Source: Lachnospiraceae bacterium
GTDB taxonomy: Bacteria > Bacillota > Clostridia > Lachnospirales > Lachnospiraceae
Length of the DNA stretch: 64,000 bases
Direction: 5' to 3'
Assembly (NCBI GenBank): GCA_029067085.1
Contig: JAIEFE010000015.1
Span: forward strand, 305,633-369,632
Below the pieces are notes generated by a model. The model made no database searches. It was not told the origin of the DNA and saw only the letters and a program-made list of their open reading frames with translations. Of this stretch, positions 49,511 through 58,349 are shown in pieces. The stretch's first letter is position 1. Each line of letters begins with the position of its first letter. A program made the translations under genes and the position numbers.

Positions 49511-50311
49511 TCAATTTTTCGCATTTTGCTCAAATTCCACCATGTAATTTTGGTAACGATACGCACACATCTGCCTCTGTAGATTTCTGTTTTCCCGACT
49601 TTTGATAGCGATCGTGCGGTGAAAGGCCCGAAACAGTTCCTGATATTTCTGCTCCTTTGCCGACCAGTCGGCTTCCTCCGGCGAAAAACCTTCCGCAGCC
49701 GTCACAAGATACCAGTCCTCCCTTGCGGGATGCACACCGAAAAGCTTTCGCTTCTCATCATAGACCATGAAATTCTCAATGCTCAGTCTGTCCGCAAAGT
49801 GAGGCATAAGAAAAGGTACCACGTTATTCTTCGGTCCGATTTTTGCAAAGAGGACGCTTACCCCCTCCTCCCCGGATGATGCAAGTTCCTGAAAGCGTAA
49901 AAACTCCGTCTCCAGATGCGCTTCATTTGCCGTAAACCGCGCCAGCTCAAAGCACCTCGCGACATGGGGATTTTTGAGGTTTTCCATCACCCGCCTGCCG
50001 CTTCCCGCCGTGAGAGCATCCACCACCGTTCTGTAGATTGCTTCTCCCTTATCCGGCTGACAGGATGCCGCCGCGCAGCAAAGGGAATGATACACATCCT
50101 CACCTAATCTCGTCTTAAGTGTCCTCGCTACTTTATCAGTTTTGACAGAATCAGGAACAATATACATATATTCTGCAAATAAGCGAAGATTTTCCTCCTC
50201 TCCGATCTGGAGATGAATGTGTTCATGCCCTTGCCGCAGAGCGTATGCCTCGTATATGCCTGTAAAAATTCCCTCCAAAGAATCTTCGCAGATCAAATAT
50301 TTTTCGTTCAT
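49511..50311 (-). CDS. DNA-repair-linked protein of the TIGR03915 family
   Basis: 266 residues from the ATG at 50311 (AGGTGG upstream). No signal or membrane segments. The order MNEKYLICEDSLEGIFTGIYEAYAL ... RFTANEAHLETEFLRFQEL ... FADRLSIENFMVYDEKRKLFGVHPAREDW fits the family I know as TIGR03915, found beside a radical-SAM partner and often fused to a uracil-DNA-glycosylase. It is co-transcribed with that partner here (50332-51699), behind two LexA-type boxes. Biochemical role unproven. Confidence 0.8.
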   Translation of the reverse strand: MNEKYLICEDSLEGIFTGIYEAYALRQGHEHIHLQIGEEENLRLFAEYMYIVPDSVKTDKVARTLKTRLGEDVYHSLCCAAASCQPDKGEAIYRTVVDALTAGSGRRVMENLKNPHVARCFELARFTANEAHLETEFLRFQELASSGEEGVSVLFAKIGPKNNVVPFLMPHFADRLSIENFMVYDEKRKLFGVHPAREDWYLVTAAEGFSPEEADWSAKEQKYQELFRAFHRTIAIKSRENRNLQRQMCAYRYQNYMVEFEQNAKN

Positions 50312-50331
50312 CTGCATCCACCTGCTTTTAT

Positions 50332-51699
50332 TTATCCAACACCAGACAACATTGTATTATTTTGACTGATTTGGTTAATTTCGTTAGCAAAGGCCGGTAT
50401 ATCAAGCAGCGACATCTGCCGATAGGCTGTGCCATCTGCCAAAAAGGGCAGCTTTTCTCCTTTTCCCATCTGATTCTGATAGACCAGATTTTGCACAATA
50501 TAGTCCTCATCCAGCTTAGTACGGTACATCATCCTGCCGCCGCAGGTGATAAAGTAGAGCGCCCGTTTTAACACGACGCCGATCTTTTTGAGATCCGCAA
50601 AGGTCAGATCTCCGAAGCGTCTGGCTGCAACGATCCGCCTGGCACTCTTGACTCCCAGTCCGGGAACTCGTAAAAGCATATGGTAATCTGCCCGGTTGAT
50701 CTCCACGGGAAACTGCTCCAGATGGCGCACCGCCCAGTCCGCCTTTGGGTCAATGGCCATATTGAAATTCGGTCTGTCCTCCGTCAGAAGCTCGTTTACC
50801 TTAAAGTCGTAAAACCGCAGCAGCCAATCCGCCTGATATAATCTATGCTCGCGAAGAAGCGGCGGCCCTCCGGCAAGAGCAGGCAGCTCCCTGTCTTCAT
50901 TCACATTCACAAATGCCGAGTAATATACCCTCTTTAGAGAAAACTTTTCATAAAGGTTCTCCGCCACCGACATGATCTGAAAATCGCTCTCCGGCAAAGC
51001 GCCGATCACCATCTGGGTGGATTGTCCCGCCTCACAGAATCGAGGCGCATGTTTATATAAGGTAAGTTCATTTTTATTTGCCGTGATCCCATTCTGAATC
51101 TGCCGCATGGGCGTCAGGATATTTTTTCGGTGCTTGTTCGGTGCGATCGCGCGAAGCCCCTCGGCCGTGGCCATCTCCAGATTCACGCTGATACGGTCCG
51201 CCAGATACCCTGCTCTCTGGATCAGCATAGGATCCGCCCCGGGAATCGCCTTGATATGGATATACCCTTGAAAGCGATGGATCATGCGAAGCCTGTGCAC
51301 TGTCTCGCAGATCAGCTCCATCGTGTAGTTAGGACTGTAGAGGATACCCGAACTCAAAAACAAACCTTCTATATAATTACGCCTGTAAAACTCCATGGTC
51401 AGCTCACAGACTTCATCGGGCGTAAACGTAGCGCGCGGCACATCATTGGAACAGCGGTTGACACAGTAGCGGCAGTCGTAAATACACTCGTTGGTAAACA
51501 GAATCTTTAACAGGGAGATACATCTGCCGTCCGCAGCAAAGCTATGGCAAAGCCCCGCCGCCACGGTATTGCCGATCCCTTTCCCGTCATTTTTCCGCGA
51601 GGATCCGCTGGAACTGCAGGACACGTCATATTTCGCTGCATCAGCAAGAATTTCCAATTTTTCCATGACCGACATCTGCGGTGCGATCCGAACTTCCAT
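50332..51699 (-). CDS. Radical SAM protein of the TIGR03916 DNA-repair-linked family
   Basis: 455 residues from the ATG at 51699, which follows AAGGAG; the longer frame crosses the promoter. The 4Fe-4S SAM motif is ECIYDCRYCVNRC (CxxxCxxC), and a helix-hairpin-helix DNA-binding motif LLRVPGLGVKSARRIVAARRFG lies near the C-terminus. The family is predicted to modify or repair DNA together with the TIGR03915 protein. Two GAAC-N4-GTTC boxes flank its promoter, consistent with SOS control. Confidence 0.85.
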   Translation of the reverse strand: MEVRIAPQMSVMEKLEILADAAKYDVSCSSSGSSRKNDGKGIGNTVAAGLCHSFAADGRCISLLKILFTNECIYDCRYCVNRCSNDVPRATFTPDEVCELTMEFYRRNYIEGLFLSSGILYSPNYTMELICETVHRLRMIHRFQGYIHIKAIPGADPMLIQRAGYLADRISVNLEMATAEGLRAIAPNKHRKNILTPMRQIQNGITANKNELTLYKHAPRFCEAGQSTQMVIGALPESDFQIMSVAENLYEKFSLKRVYYSAFVNVNEDRELPALAGGPPLLREHRLYQADWLLRFYDFKVNELLTEDRPNFNMAIDPKADWAVRHLEQFPVEINRADYHMLLRVPGLGVKSARRIVAARRFGDLTFADLKKIGVVLKRALYFITCGGRMMYRTKLDEDYIVQNLVYQNQMGKGEKLPFLADGTAYRQMSLLDIPAFANEINQISQNNTMLSGVG

Positions 51700-51750
51700 G
51701 ATAATCTCCTTAAATGGTTTACACTGTCGTAGTTTTCTACAGGAAAATCG

Positions 51751-51762
51751 GAACATTTGTTC
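51751..51762. promoter_or_regulatory. LexA/DinR-type SOS box 1
   Basis: GAACATTTGTTC, downstream of the -10 of the radical-SAM promoter. Matches the Gram-positive core GAAC-N4-GTTC. Confidence 0.75.
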
Positions 51763-51770
51763 GTATTTTT

Positions 51771-51799
51771 ATCTTATCACAGACTTTCATGAGATGCAA
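51771..51799 (-). promoter_or_regulatory. Promoter of the radical-SAM/TIGR03915 operon
   Basis: TTGCAT (51794-51799), 17-bp spacer, TAAGAT (51771-51776), framed by two SOS boxes. Confidence 0.65.
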
Positions 51800-51807
51800 T
51801 CATTTTA

Positions 51808-51819
51808 GAACATTTGTTC
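51808..51819. promoter_or_regulatory. LexA/DinR-type SOS box 2
   Basis: Second copy of GAACATTTGTTC, upstream of the -35 and close to the divergent GNAT promoter. Confidence 0.7.
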
Positions 51820-51833
51820 CATTTTTCCTGTCA

Positions 51834-51861
51834 TTGCTTTCGAGAGAAAATATGATATGAT
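51834..51861 (+). promoter_or_regulatory. Promoter of the first GNAT gene
   Basis: TTGCTT (51834-51839), 16-bp spacer, TATGAT (51856-51861). Confidence 0.5.
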
Positions 51862-51951
51862 AAGGGTTAGAAAAAACAACAATCAGCACCGATAACAACA
51901 GGATACAATGGAAGCCGGGAAGGCAAAACCGGAATCTTTATGGAGGATAAC

Positions 51952-52434
51952 ATGGGACTGAAAATCGTACCTGCTTATGATAACGCACAGGCGGTAGAAG
52001 CTTTATTTTCTGAATATACGAATATGTTGATCGAAGGGGACAGCACCTTTCAGGAATATCTAGCATTGCAAAATTATGACGAGGAAGTAAAACATCTGGA
52101 GCAGAAATACGGTCTCCCTCACGGAAGATTATATTTAGCTTATTGCGATGATGCACTTGCCGGATGTATCGGACTGCGAAAAATCGATGAGGAAAACTGC
52201 GAAATGAAGCGGCTCTATGTCAGACCGGAGTTCAGAGGACAGCATATCGGCAACATACTGGTCCAAAAAATCATAGAAGATGCCAGAGAGATCGGATATT
52301 CCCATATGCTCTTAGATACATTGCCGTTTCTGGAAAGCGCCATACATCTGTATGAGGCATTCGGCTTTTATGAAATTGAGAGCTATAACAACAGCCCTAT
52401 GGAAACCTCAATTTATATGAAACTGGACTTATAA
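51952..52434 (+). CDS. GNAT-family N-acetyltransferase
   Basis: 160 residues from the ATG at 51952, five bases after GGAGG; an in-frame ATG four codons upstream lies in that site. The acetyl-CoA motif is MKRLYVRPEFRGQHIGNILVQKIIEDAREIGY with the R/Q-x-x-G-x-G/A-type loop, and the C-terminus holds YEAFGFYEIESYNNSP. Substrate unknown. Followed by a second acetyltransferase gene in the same direction. Confidence 0.85.
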   Translation: MGLKIVPAYDNAQAVEALFSEYTNMLIEGDSTFQEYLALQNYDEEVKHLEQKYGLPHGRLYLAYCDDALAGCIGLRKIDEENCEMKRLYVRPEFRGQHIGNILVQKIIEDAREIGYSHMLLDTLPFLESAIHLYEAFGFYEIESYNNSPMETSIYMKLDL

Positions 52435-52452
52435 AATTCACAGGAGATTACA

Positions 52453-52926
52453 ATGAATCACATCAGAAAAACAACCACAGCGGACGTATCGAGAATTGCG
52501 GAAATACTGGTCTTTACCAAAAGAATGAACTACCGCCCCATTTTCCAAAATGACAAGGTTTCCTTCGGCGAGATACAGGTGCTTCCTCTGGCGCAGGAAT
52601 ATCTGACAAATCCTGAATTGCTGGATCCAATCTGGGTGTATGACGATGAATTTGTAAAAGGCGTGCTCCATGTGGAAGACAGCCGGATACAGGAGCTCTA
52701 TGTGGACTCCTTTTTTCAAAATCAGGGAATCGGTGGCAAGCTAATCGACTTTGCGATTCAAAAATGCCAGGCAAAATCTCTTTTTGTGTTAGAGAAAAAC
52801 ACCGGAGCGATCCGATTTTATGAAAGGCACGGGTTTGTCCTGACGAAAGAGCGGCAGTTGGAGCCGGGGACAACGGAGTACATTGTGCGGATGGAGCAGG
52901 TGAAATTTATGAAGGGATGTCATTAA
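52453..52926 (+). CDS. GNAT-family N-acetyltransferase
   Basis: 157 residues; AGGAG stands six bases before the ATG. The acetyl-CoA loop is ELYVDSFFQNQGIGGKLIDFAIQKC, with a C-terminal IRFYERHGFVLTKER. Eighteen bases after the first GNAT gene, likely the same transcript. Its 3' end overlaps the convergent flavoprotein gene by 20 bases. Substrate unknown. Confidence 0.83.
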   Translation: MNHIRKTTTADVSRIAEILVFTKRMNYRPIFQNDKVSFGEIQVLPLAQEYLTNPELLDPIWVYDDEFVKGVLHVEDSRIQELYVDSFFQNQGIGGKLIDFAIQKCQAKSLFVLEKNTGAIRFYERHGFVLTKERQLEPGTTEYIVRMEQVKFMKGCH

Positions 52927-53581
52927 GATAATTTTGATATGGCTTATCATTAATGGATCCTTTACAGCCTAATTTTTTAGCAAATACTTGAAAAAACAAT
53001 TTTTGTAATGGACTTAATACATTGTAAAGAAAGATTGTTTTTTTAGGAAAATATTCTGGTTTAGCAAAGTCATTTACCACTTCTTTATTAAAGTAATTGT
53101 TTTGAGCATAATATTTTCCCATATGATAAAAAGGTTCTACCATCTGTTTTCTTACTTTACCATCCATAAGGCTAACTGCAAACATATCCCCTTTTAATAA
53201 AGTCCCATTATACTCACAGCCTAATAAAGAGGGTAATGTTTCTAAATATGATTCGCAGCACCTTAGTTGAGATGCCTCTCCAAACCCGCCTTGTAATAAA
53301 AAACCTATTTTGGTATTACTCTTTTCTTTTGGCTTTAATGATTCCAGAAATTCTGCCATAATTCCCGGAATACACTCTACATATAGTGGTAAAGCAAATA
53401 AAATATTATCATTTTCATAGAATTTTTTTCTGATAATTTCCCATTCATTTCTTTTATATAAATAGAATGTCTCTGTTGTATTTCCGTTTGATTCGTATCC
53501 TTTTTTAAATTCATCTAATATTTTATCTGTATTACTTTTTTCTTTCATTCTGGGAGTACAACTAATCATTAATAAGTTCAT
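52907..53581 (-). CDS. Flavodoxin-like NAD(P)H oxidoreductase
   Basis: 224 residues. The N-terminus MNLLMISCTPRMKEKSNTDK and ILFALPLYVECIPGIMAEFLE resemble the flavodoxin-fold NADPH-dependent FMN reductase family; no other catalytic motif is distinctive. A GGAGG nine bases upstream lies within the upstream gene, which overlaps by 20 bases. AT-rich and unlike the surrounding DNA. Last gene of a TetR-regulated operon. Substrate unknown. Confidence 0.7.
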   Translation of the reverse strand: MNLLMISCTPRMKEKSNTDKILDEFKKGYESNGNTTETFYLYKRNEWEIIRKKFYENDNILFALPLYVECIPGIMAEFLESLKPKEKSNTKIGFLLQGGFGEASQLRCCESYLETLPSLLGCEYNGTLLKGDMFAVSLMDGKVRKQMVEPFYHMGKYYAQNNYFNKEVVNDFAKPEYFPKKTIFLYNVLSPLQKLFFQVFAKKLGCKGSINDKPYQNYLNDIPS

Positions 53582-54077
53582 CTAAGATTTCCTCCTCATT
53601 CTCAATATTATATGTACCTAGCGATGTTCCATCAAAATTTATCATGACTCTTTCAAACCATTTTTCTAAAAATTCCTGATTCCCATTTCCTTTATAGATC
53701 AACCCCATTTTATAATGTTTTTTATATCTGAGGTAATGCCTCATTTGTCCGTTTTTAAAATGTAAATTCATTGTCGCAAGAGGTAATAATCGATCAATCA
53801 TATTTTTTAACTTATAAGATACAAAGCCTAATTTTAAATCTGTTATAAAAATAACTTGTTTTGATTGTAAAATTTTGATAAGCAATTTTTCATAATCATC
53901 TTTTATAGTGCATACTCCCGGTGTTACAAGCCAACAACAATTACAACCTATGCAACCTTTTATATTCATATCTTCTGCATAAATAATTTCAACATCATTT
54001 ATGTTTTTTTGCATATTTTCAATTATTTTTTTGCCATATAAATCATCTTTCTTAAGTGCTGAAATAATTAAATTCAT
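53562..54077 (-). CDS. NADPH-dependent FMN reductase-like protein with Cys motif
   Basis: 171 residues. The conserved cysteine region GCIGCNCCWLVTPGVCTIKDDYEKL is the CxGCxxC...C.I.DD pattern of iron-sulfur-flavoprotein-like reductases. LGFVSYKLKNMIDRLLPL follows. The start at 54077 has GGGAG upstream and overlaps the end of the tetR transcript closely. AT-rich. Likely a redox enzyme of the TetR operon, perhaps for a toxic quinone or nitro compound; that is inference. Confidence 0.75.
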   Translation of the reverse strand: MNLIISALKKDDLYGKKIIENMQKNINDVEIIYAEDMNIKGCIGCNCCWLVTPGVCTIKDDYEKLLIKILQSKQVIFITDLKLGFVSYKLKNMIDRLLPLATMNLHFKNGQMRHYLRYKKHYKMGLIYKGNGNQEFLEKWFERVMINFDGTSLGTYNIENEEEILDELIND

Positions 54078-54081
54078 AAAC

Positions 54082-54669
54082 TCATCTCCCGTTCAAATTC
54101 TGATTTCCTTCTTTTATCAGAGACATTATTCCAAAATAGGCATTAGACAGTGTGTCTATACAATATGCTTCATCATAAGCCATTGCATTGTTGGCAAGCA
54201 GACTGGCAATACCATGTGTTACAAAAAAAAGTTGAGAAAATATGCTGTATGCCTGTCGATCGTCTACCTTTGCCTGTATCTTCAAAATAGAAAATATAGA
54301 ACCCAAATTTTCCGCTGTAAGCCAGTCAGAAAGGGAAACGCCTGTATAATAATTTGAATGAAATAGAAAGCGAAAAAGATTTTTTTCTTCTATGGCAAAC
54401 TGAATATGTCTCATACCCACTTCCAACATAGGGCGTTCGTATTTGCCGCTTAAATTTGTTACATAGTTAATATGATATTCGAATCCTTTTTTATGTGCCG
54501 CAATTCGGACATCTTCAATCGTTTTAAAATGATATAAAACAGGCTGCGTTGAACAACCTAGTTTTTGCGAAACTGTCCGAGCGTTTATGTTTTCTGCTCC
54601 CATTTCTTTTGCAATGTCTAAAGCTGCGTCTATAATCATTTCCTTTGTGACTTTTGCGATTGCAGGCAT
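54082..54669 (-). CDS. TetR-family transcriptional regulator
   Basis: 195 residues from the ATG at 54669, after GAGGGG. Helix-turn-helix: TKEMIIDAALDIAKEMGAENINARTVSQKLGCSTQPVLYHFKTIEDV. C-terminal ligand domain is helical and unclassified. First gene of a three-gene operon with two flavodoxin-like reductases; it should repress them through the tandem operators at 54696-54723. The whole operon is markedly AT-rich relative to its neighbours. Confidence 0.88.
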   Translation of the reverse strand: MPAIAKVTKEMIIDAALDIAKEMGAENINARTVSQKLGCSTQPVLYHFKTIEDVRIAAHKKGFEYHINYVTNLSGKYERPMLEVGMRHIQFAIEEKNLFRFLFHSNYYTGVSLSDWLTAENLGSIFSILKIQAKVDDRQAYSIFSQLFFVTHGIASLLANNAMAYDEAYCIDTLSNAYFGIMSLIKEGNQNLNGR

Positions 54670-54695
54670 ATTTACACCCCTCATTTATAATTCGC

Positions 54696-54723
54696 GTTAT
54701 TCATAACTATTGTTATATATAAC
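54696..54723. promoter_or_regulatory. Tandem operators of the TetR operon
   Basis: GTTAT-TC-ATAAC (54696-54707) and the perfect GTTATATATAAC (54712-54723), 16 bp centre to centre, over the transcription start. Confidence 0.7.
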
Positions 54724-54727
54724 TCAG

Positions 54728-54756
54728 ATTATAAATAAAAACAAATCTTCTGTCAA
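54728..54756 (-). promoter_or_regulatory. Consensus promoter of the TetR operon
   Basis: Perfect TTGACA (54751-54756), 17-bp spacer, perfect TATAAT (54728-54733). Confidence 0.85.
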
Positions 54757-54897
54757 TCACTCCTGCAAAACTTTCAGCCAATTTTCACTCTTGTTGGCTT
54801 TTCCATGGATTACAGCATGGGAGATATGATATAATTGTCGCAGGATCGGCAGTTTCAGATTTTTTAGGAGAGTATAGATGGAGAGGAGCACCTATAG

Positions 54898-55647
54898 ATG
54901 ATTCATATTGCCATATGCGACGACGACCGTCCGCTGACCGGAACTGTGGAACAGCTTCTGCTCCGGATAGCTGCTGAACATGGTATTGCCGTCCGCTGTG
55001 AAGTGTTCTTTGACGGTGCCTCTCTGCTCAGGGCCGTCACAGAACAGCAAATGTGTTTTGATCTGATCTATCTGGACATTGAAATGGGGGATATGAACGG
55101 CATCCAAACCGCACTGGCGCTGCGGAAAAAAGAACTCCCGATGCTGATCGTATACATGTCGGGACATGAGGAATACTGGAAGGAACTGTTCTGCACAGAG
55201 CCTTTCCGCTTTCTCTCAAAACCCATAGATGAGACCACATTCCGCTCTGTTTTCCTTGCAGCCCGTGAGCGGATCGCAAAACGATCCGGCTATTTCACTT
55301 TTTTCTGTAAAAGAGCCCGTCACAGAATCCCTTTTGACCGGATCGCCTATTTTGAGAGCCGCGGCAGGATCATCTCCATCTGCTCATCCGAAAAAGAAGG
55401 GGTACAGGCGGATTCCCGGCCGGATCGGTTTTACGGAAAGATGAACGACATCGAGGAGCAGGTCGCCTCCATGAACGGGCGTTTCCTGCGGGTACACCAG
55501 TCTTTTCTTGCAAACTTTGACTACATAAAGATGCTGTCCTCCACAGAGATCGAGATGCTGGACGGCAGAAAGATACCGATCAGTGAGGATCGCAGTAAAA
55601 ATGTCAGGGCAAAGTTCAGCGCTCTGCTGGATGATAAAGGAGAATAA
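54898..55647 (+). CDS. LytTR-family response regulator
   Basis: 249 residues. Receiver domain MIHIAICDDDRPLTGTVEQLL with phospho-acceptor Asp in LIYLDIEMGDMNGI and a C-terminal LytTR DNA-binding domain (RFLRVHQSFLANFDYIKMLSSTEIEMLDGRKIPISEDR). GAGGAG lies about nine bases before the ATG at 54898. It abuts the GHKL kinase gene; together they form a second two-component system of the AgrA/AgrC class. No precursor-peptide gene is visible nearby. Confidence 0.88.
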   Translation: MIHIAICDDDRPLTGTVEQLLLRIAAEHGIAVRCEVFFDGASLLRAVTEQQMCFDLIYLDIEMGDMNGIQTALALRKKELPMLIVYMSGHEEYWKELFCTEPFRFLSKPIDETTFRSVFLAARERIAKRSGYFTFFCKRARHRIPFDRIAYFESRGRIISICSSEKEGVQADSRPDRFYGKMNDIEEQVASMNGRFLRVHQSFLANFDYIKMLSSTEIEMLDGRKIPISEDRSKNVRAKFSALLDDKGE

Positions 55648-56940
55648 ATGAATACCAACCTATTTCTGGATGCGCTGATGACACTCTTCGGATTACACAT
55701 CATCCGCACTTATCTGGCATCCTTCAGACGGGAAGCTGCATACCACAGAGTGTACCGTTACACAGCATGGACGGTATACACCCTTTTCCTGTACCTTGTC
55801 ATGTTTTTCAACTCAAGCTATCCCCTGCTCACTCTCCTGGGAAACATCATCCTTCTGGCTGCGCTCCTGCACGTCTCCGGTTGTGCAGATTGCAAGACAG
55901 CCCTATTTCGCTCCTGTATCTTTCAAGCTTCACGAATGATCATAGAAGTGGTTACACAGAGCATCTTACTGGCAACACTGGGTGAGGACTCCTTCGTTGC
56001 CGGGAACGTTATCTCCACGCTCGCCATGTATGTTATCATACAGATATATAAACACTGGAAAGGCCGGGATCTCAATCTTCCTCTCTCATTCCGGCAATGG
56101 ATCAAACTCTTTTTCGTCCCTGTCTCTTCCATGGGCATCACCTACTATGCGCATACCATTGCCCTGCCCAGCGGACAGATGACCTTCTTTTACTTTTTAA
56201 CCGTCCTCATCATCCTGATCAACTACCTGATCTTCGATCTCTATGACAAAATGAGCGTCCAGACTCTCTTGGAGAGACAGAATCAGGCTTATGAACAAGA
56301 AATCCTCCTCTGTGTCAGGCATGCTGCAGAGCGTGAGGAAGCCTACCGGCAGACCCGTATCCTGCGCCATGACCTGAAAGGTCGTCTGGTGGCCCTGAGC
56401 GCACTGGCGGATGCCGGACAGAACGCCGAAATAAAGCAGGAAATCGAAAAGATGCTTCAGGAGAACAGCCTGAATCGGCATGGGACAGCGGAGACCGGGA
56501 ACCTTGCTCTGGATGCGCTGATCAACTATAAGTATAACGTTGCATCCTCCGAGAATATCCGAATGAAATATCGTCTGGAGGTACCGGCAGAACTTTTCGT
56601 AAACGGCACGGATCTGTGCGTCATTCTGGAGAACCTGTTTGATAACGCGCTGGAAGCGGTACGGAAGCTGCCGGAAGAAGAACGGCAGATCAGCCTTACC
56701 GTACAGCTTCGTAAAGGCGCTCTCTTGATCATGGTGGAAAATCCCTATCAGGGAGAGATCAAAACGGACAATCTCGGCAGGATCAAAAGCAGCAAACCGG
56801 GAGAACACGGGATCGGCCTGCTGTCTGTGGAAAAAACGGCGGAAAAGTACGACGGTAATCTTTCCATCTCCCATGAAAACGGGACTTTCCGGGTAAGCGT
56901 CATGCTCTGCCAAAGGAATATTTTACCGGAAGAACCGTAA
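55648..56940 (+). CDS. GHKL sensor histidine kinase
   Basis: 430 residues. About six membrane helices in the first half, then RQTRILRHDLKGRLVALSALA with phospho-acceptor His in RHDLKG, an N-box VILENLFDNALEAVRKL and G-box HGIGLLSVEKTAEKYDGN. The start follows the response-regulator stop directly (TAA-ATG). AgrC-like topology, but signal unknown. Confidence 0.86.
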   Translation: MNTNLFLDALMTLFGLHIIRTYLASFRREAAYHRVYRYTAWTVYTLFLYLVMFFNSSYPLLTLLGNIILLAALLHVSGCADCKTALFRSCIFQASRMIIEVVTQSILLATLGEDSFVAGNVISTLAMYVIIQIYKHWKGRDLNLPLSFRQWIKLFFVPVSSMGITYYAHTIALPSGQMTFFYFLTVLIILINYLIFDLYDKMSVQTLLERQNQAYEQEILLCVRHAAEREEAYRQTRILRHDLKGRLVALSALADAGQNAEIKQEIEKMLQENSLNRHGTAETGNLALDALINYKYNVASSENIRMKYRLEVPAELFVNGTDLCVILENLFDNALEAVRKLPEEERQISLTVQLRKGALLIMVENPYQGEIKTDNLGRIKSSKPGEHGIGLLSVEKTAEKYDGNLSISHENGTFRVSVMLCQRNILPEEP

Positions 56941-57022
56941 TTTTAAGATACGTAATCTTTGCCTTGATTTTTTCTCCAAAAAGCGGTTAAATGGTCATAT
57001 AAAAGAAAAAGCGAGGTAACCT

Positions 57023-58033
57023 ATGGACCATTTAATCATTCCCGAAAACTACCAGTCCGCCCTGAATCTCCACGACACGCAGGTCGGCATCAAGACCGTG
57101 AAGGACTTTTTCCAGAATCTTCTGGCCGAAAAGCTCCATCTTCTGCGGGTATCCGCACCCCTTTTTGTGGATCCGGCTTCCGGCCTGAACGACAATCTGA
57201 ACGGTGTGGAACGCCCCGTCACCTTCGGCATCAAGGAGCAGCAGGACGCTCCCGCAGAGATCGTGCACTCCCTTGCCAAATGGAAGCGCATGGCGCTCGG
57301 AAAGTACGGCTTTGCCCATGGAGAAGGTCTTTACACCGACATGAGCGCTGTCCGCAGGGATGAGATCACCGACAATATCCATTCTATCTATGTAGATCAG
57401 TGGGATTGGGAAAAGATCATCTCCCGCGAGGAACGCTGTCTCGACTATCTGCAGGAGACCGTTCGGACCGTTTACAAGGTACTGCGCAAGACCGAAAAAT
57501 ACATGGCCATCCAGTACGATTACATAGACGAGATCCTGCCCCACGACATCTACTTTATCACTACGCAGGCTTTGGAGGACCGTTATCCGGGCAATACGCC
57601 GAAGGAACGGGAATACCTCATTACCAGAGAAAAGGGCGCAGTCTGTCTTATGCAGATCGGCGATCTTTTGGCCTCCGGCCAAAAGCATGACGGCCGTGCG
57701 CCGGACTATGACGACTGGGCGCTGAATGCGGACATTCTGGTCTACTTCCCTGTACTGGACATTGCGTTGGAATTATCCTCTATGGGCATCCGCGTAGATA
57801 AGGATTCTCTTTTGTCCCAGCTTGAGAAAGCAGGCTGTCCGGAACGCGCAGATCTCCCCTTCCAGAAGGGCATTATCGACGAGACGCTCCCCTTCACCAT
57901 CGGCGGCGGCATCGGTCAGTCACGCATCTGCATGTTCTTCCTGAGAAAGGCCCACATCGGAGAGGTGCAGTGCTCCCTCTGGCCGGAAGAAGTGACGAAA
58001 GAAGCACTGGCAAACGGAATCCAGCTGCTCTGA
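57023..58033 (+). CDS. asnA: Aspartate--ammonia ligase AsnA
   Basis: 336 residues, the usual AsnA length. Class-II-aminoacyl-tRNA-synthetase-like fold with EKLHLLRVSAPLFVDPASGLNDNLNGVERPVTF, GLYTDMSAVRRDEITDNIHSIYVDQWDWEK and GGGIGQSRICMFFLRKAHIGEVQCS. It makes asparagine from aspartate, ammonia and ATP. GAGG precedes the ATG. Monocistronic, followed by a strong terminator. Confidence 0.96.
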   Translation: MDHLIIPENYQSALNLHDTQVGIKTVKDFFQNLLAEKLHLLRVSAPLFVDPASGLNDNLNGVERPVTFGIKEQQDAPAEIVHSLAKWKRMALGKYGFAHGEGLYTDMSAVRRDEITDNIHSIYVDQWDWEKIISREERCLDYLQETVRTVYKVLRKTEKYMAIQYDYIDEILPHDIYFITTQALEDRYPGNTPKEREYLITREKGAVCLMQIGDLLASGQKHDGRAPDYDDWALNADILVYFPVLDIALELSSMGIRVDKDSLLSQLEKAGCPERADLPFQKGIIDETLPFTIGGGIGQSRICMFFLRKAHIGEVQCSLWPEEVTKEALANGIQLL

Positions 58034-58091
58034 TTTTTATCTACAAACAGGAACTCGGACACTGCTGCCGGTTCTGCCATCCATCGTTATA

Positions 58092-58134
58092 AAAGGCAGG
58101 GAATATGACCGTTTGGGTCAATTCTCTGCCTTTC
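58092..58134 (+). terminator. Terminator of asnA
   Basis: AAAGGCAG...CTGCCTTT stem extended by GAAT/ATTC around a 16-base loop, then TTTCT. Confidence 0.75.
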
Positions 58135-58176
58135 TATGATTATCGATATTTCGTTTATTTATTTTCTGTTTTTCTC

Positions 58177-58205
58177 TTGACATGTCTTTCCGCAAATAGT
58201 ATGAT
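58177..58205 (+). promoter_or_regulatory. Promoter of the Uma2-family gene
   Basis: TTGACA (58177-58182), 17-bp spacer, TATGAT (58200-58205). Confidence 0.7.
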
Positions 58206-58264
58206 ACTACCAACAAGACACAAGAGTAATCTAATGAACCGTGCTTTCGCACATTCAGGCAATT

Positions 58265-58345
58265 TCTGCCGCTTTACTCTCAACCAAATTCAAACAGCGG
58301 CAGGATCAGCCCATAGAAGCCTTCTGCCGCAGGAAAAGGAGGACA
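58265..58345 (+). promoter_or_regulatory. 5'-UTR with competing hairpins before the Uma2-family gene
   Basis: A central GCGGCAG can pair with either an upstream CTGCCGC or a downstream CTGCCGC that adjoins the ribosome site AAGGAGG. Alternative folding could affect translation. The stretch between asnA and this gene otherwise holds the promoter and terminator only. Confidence 0.4.
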
Positions 58346-58349
58346 TTCT

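Noticed and set aside
54001-54357. Short plus-strand frame in the AT-rich TetR island
   Set aside because: Antisense to tetR and the reductase gene; no ribosome site.
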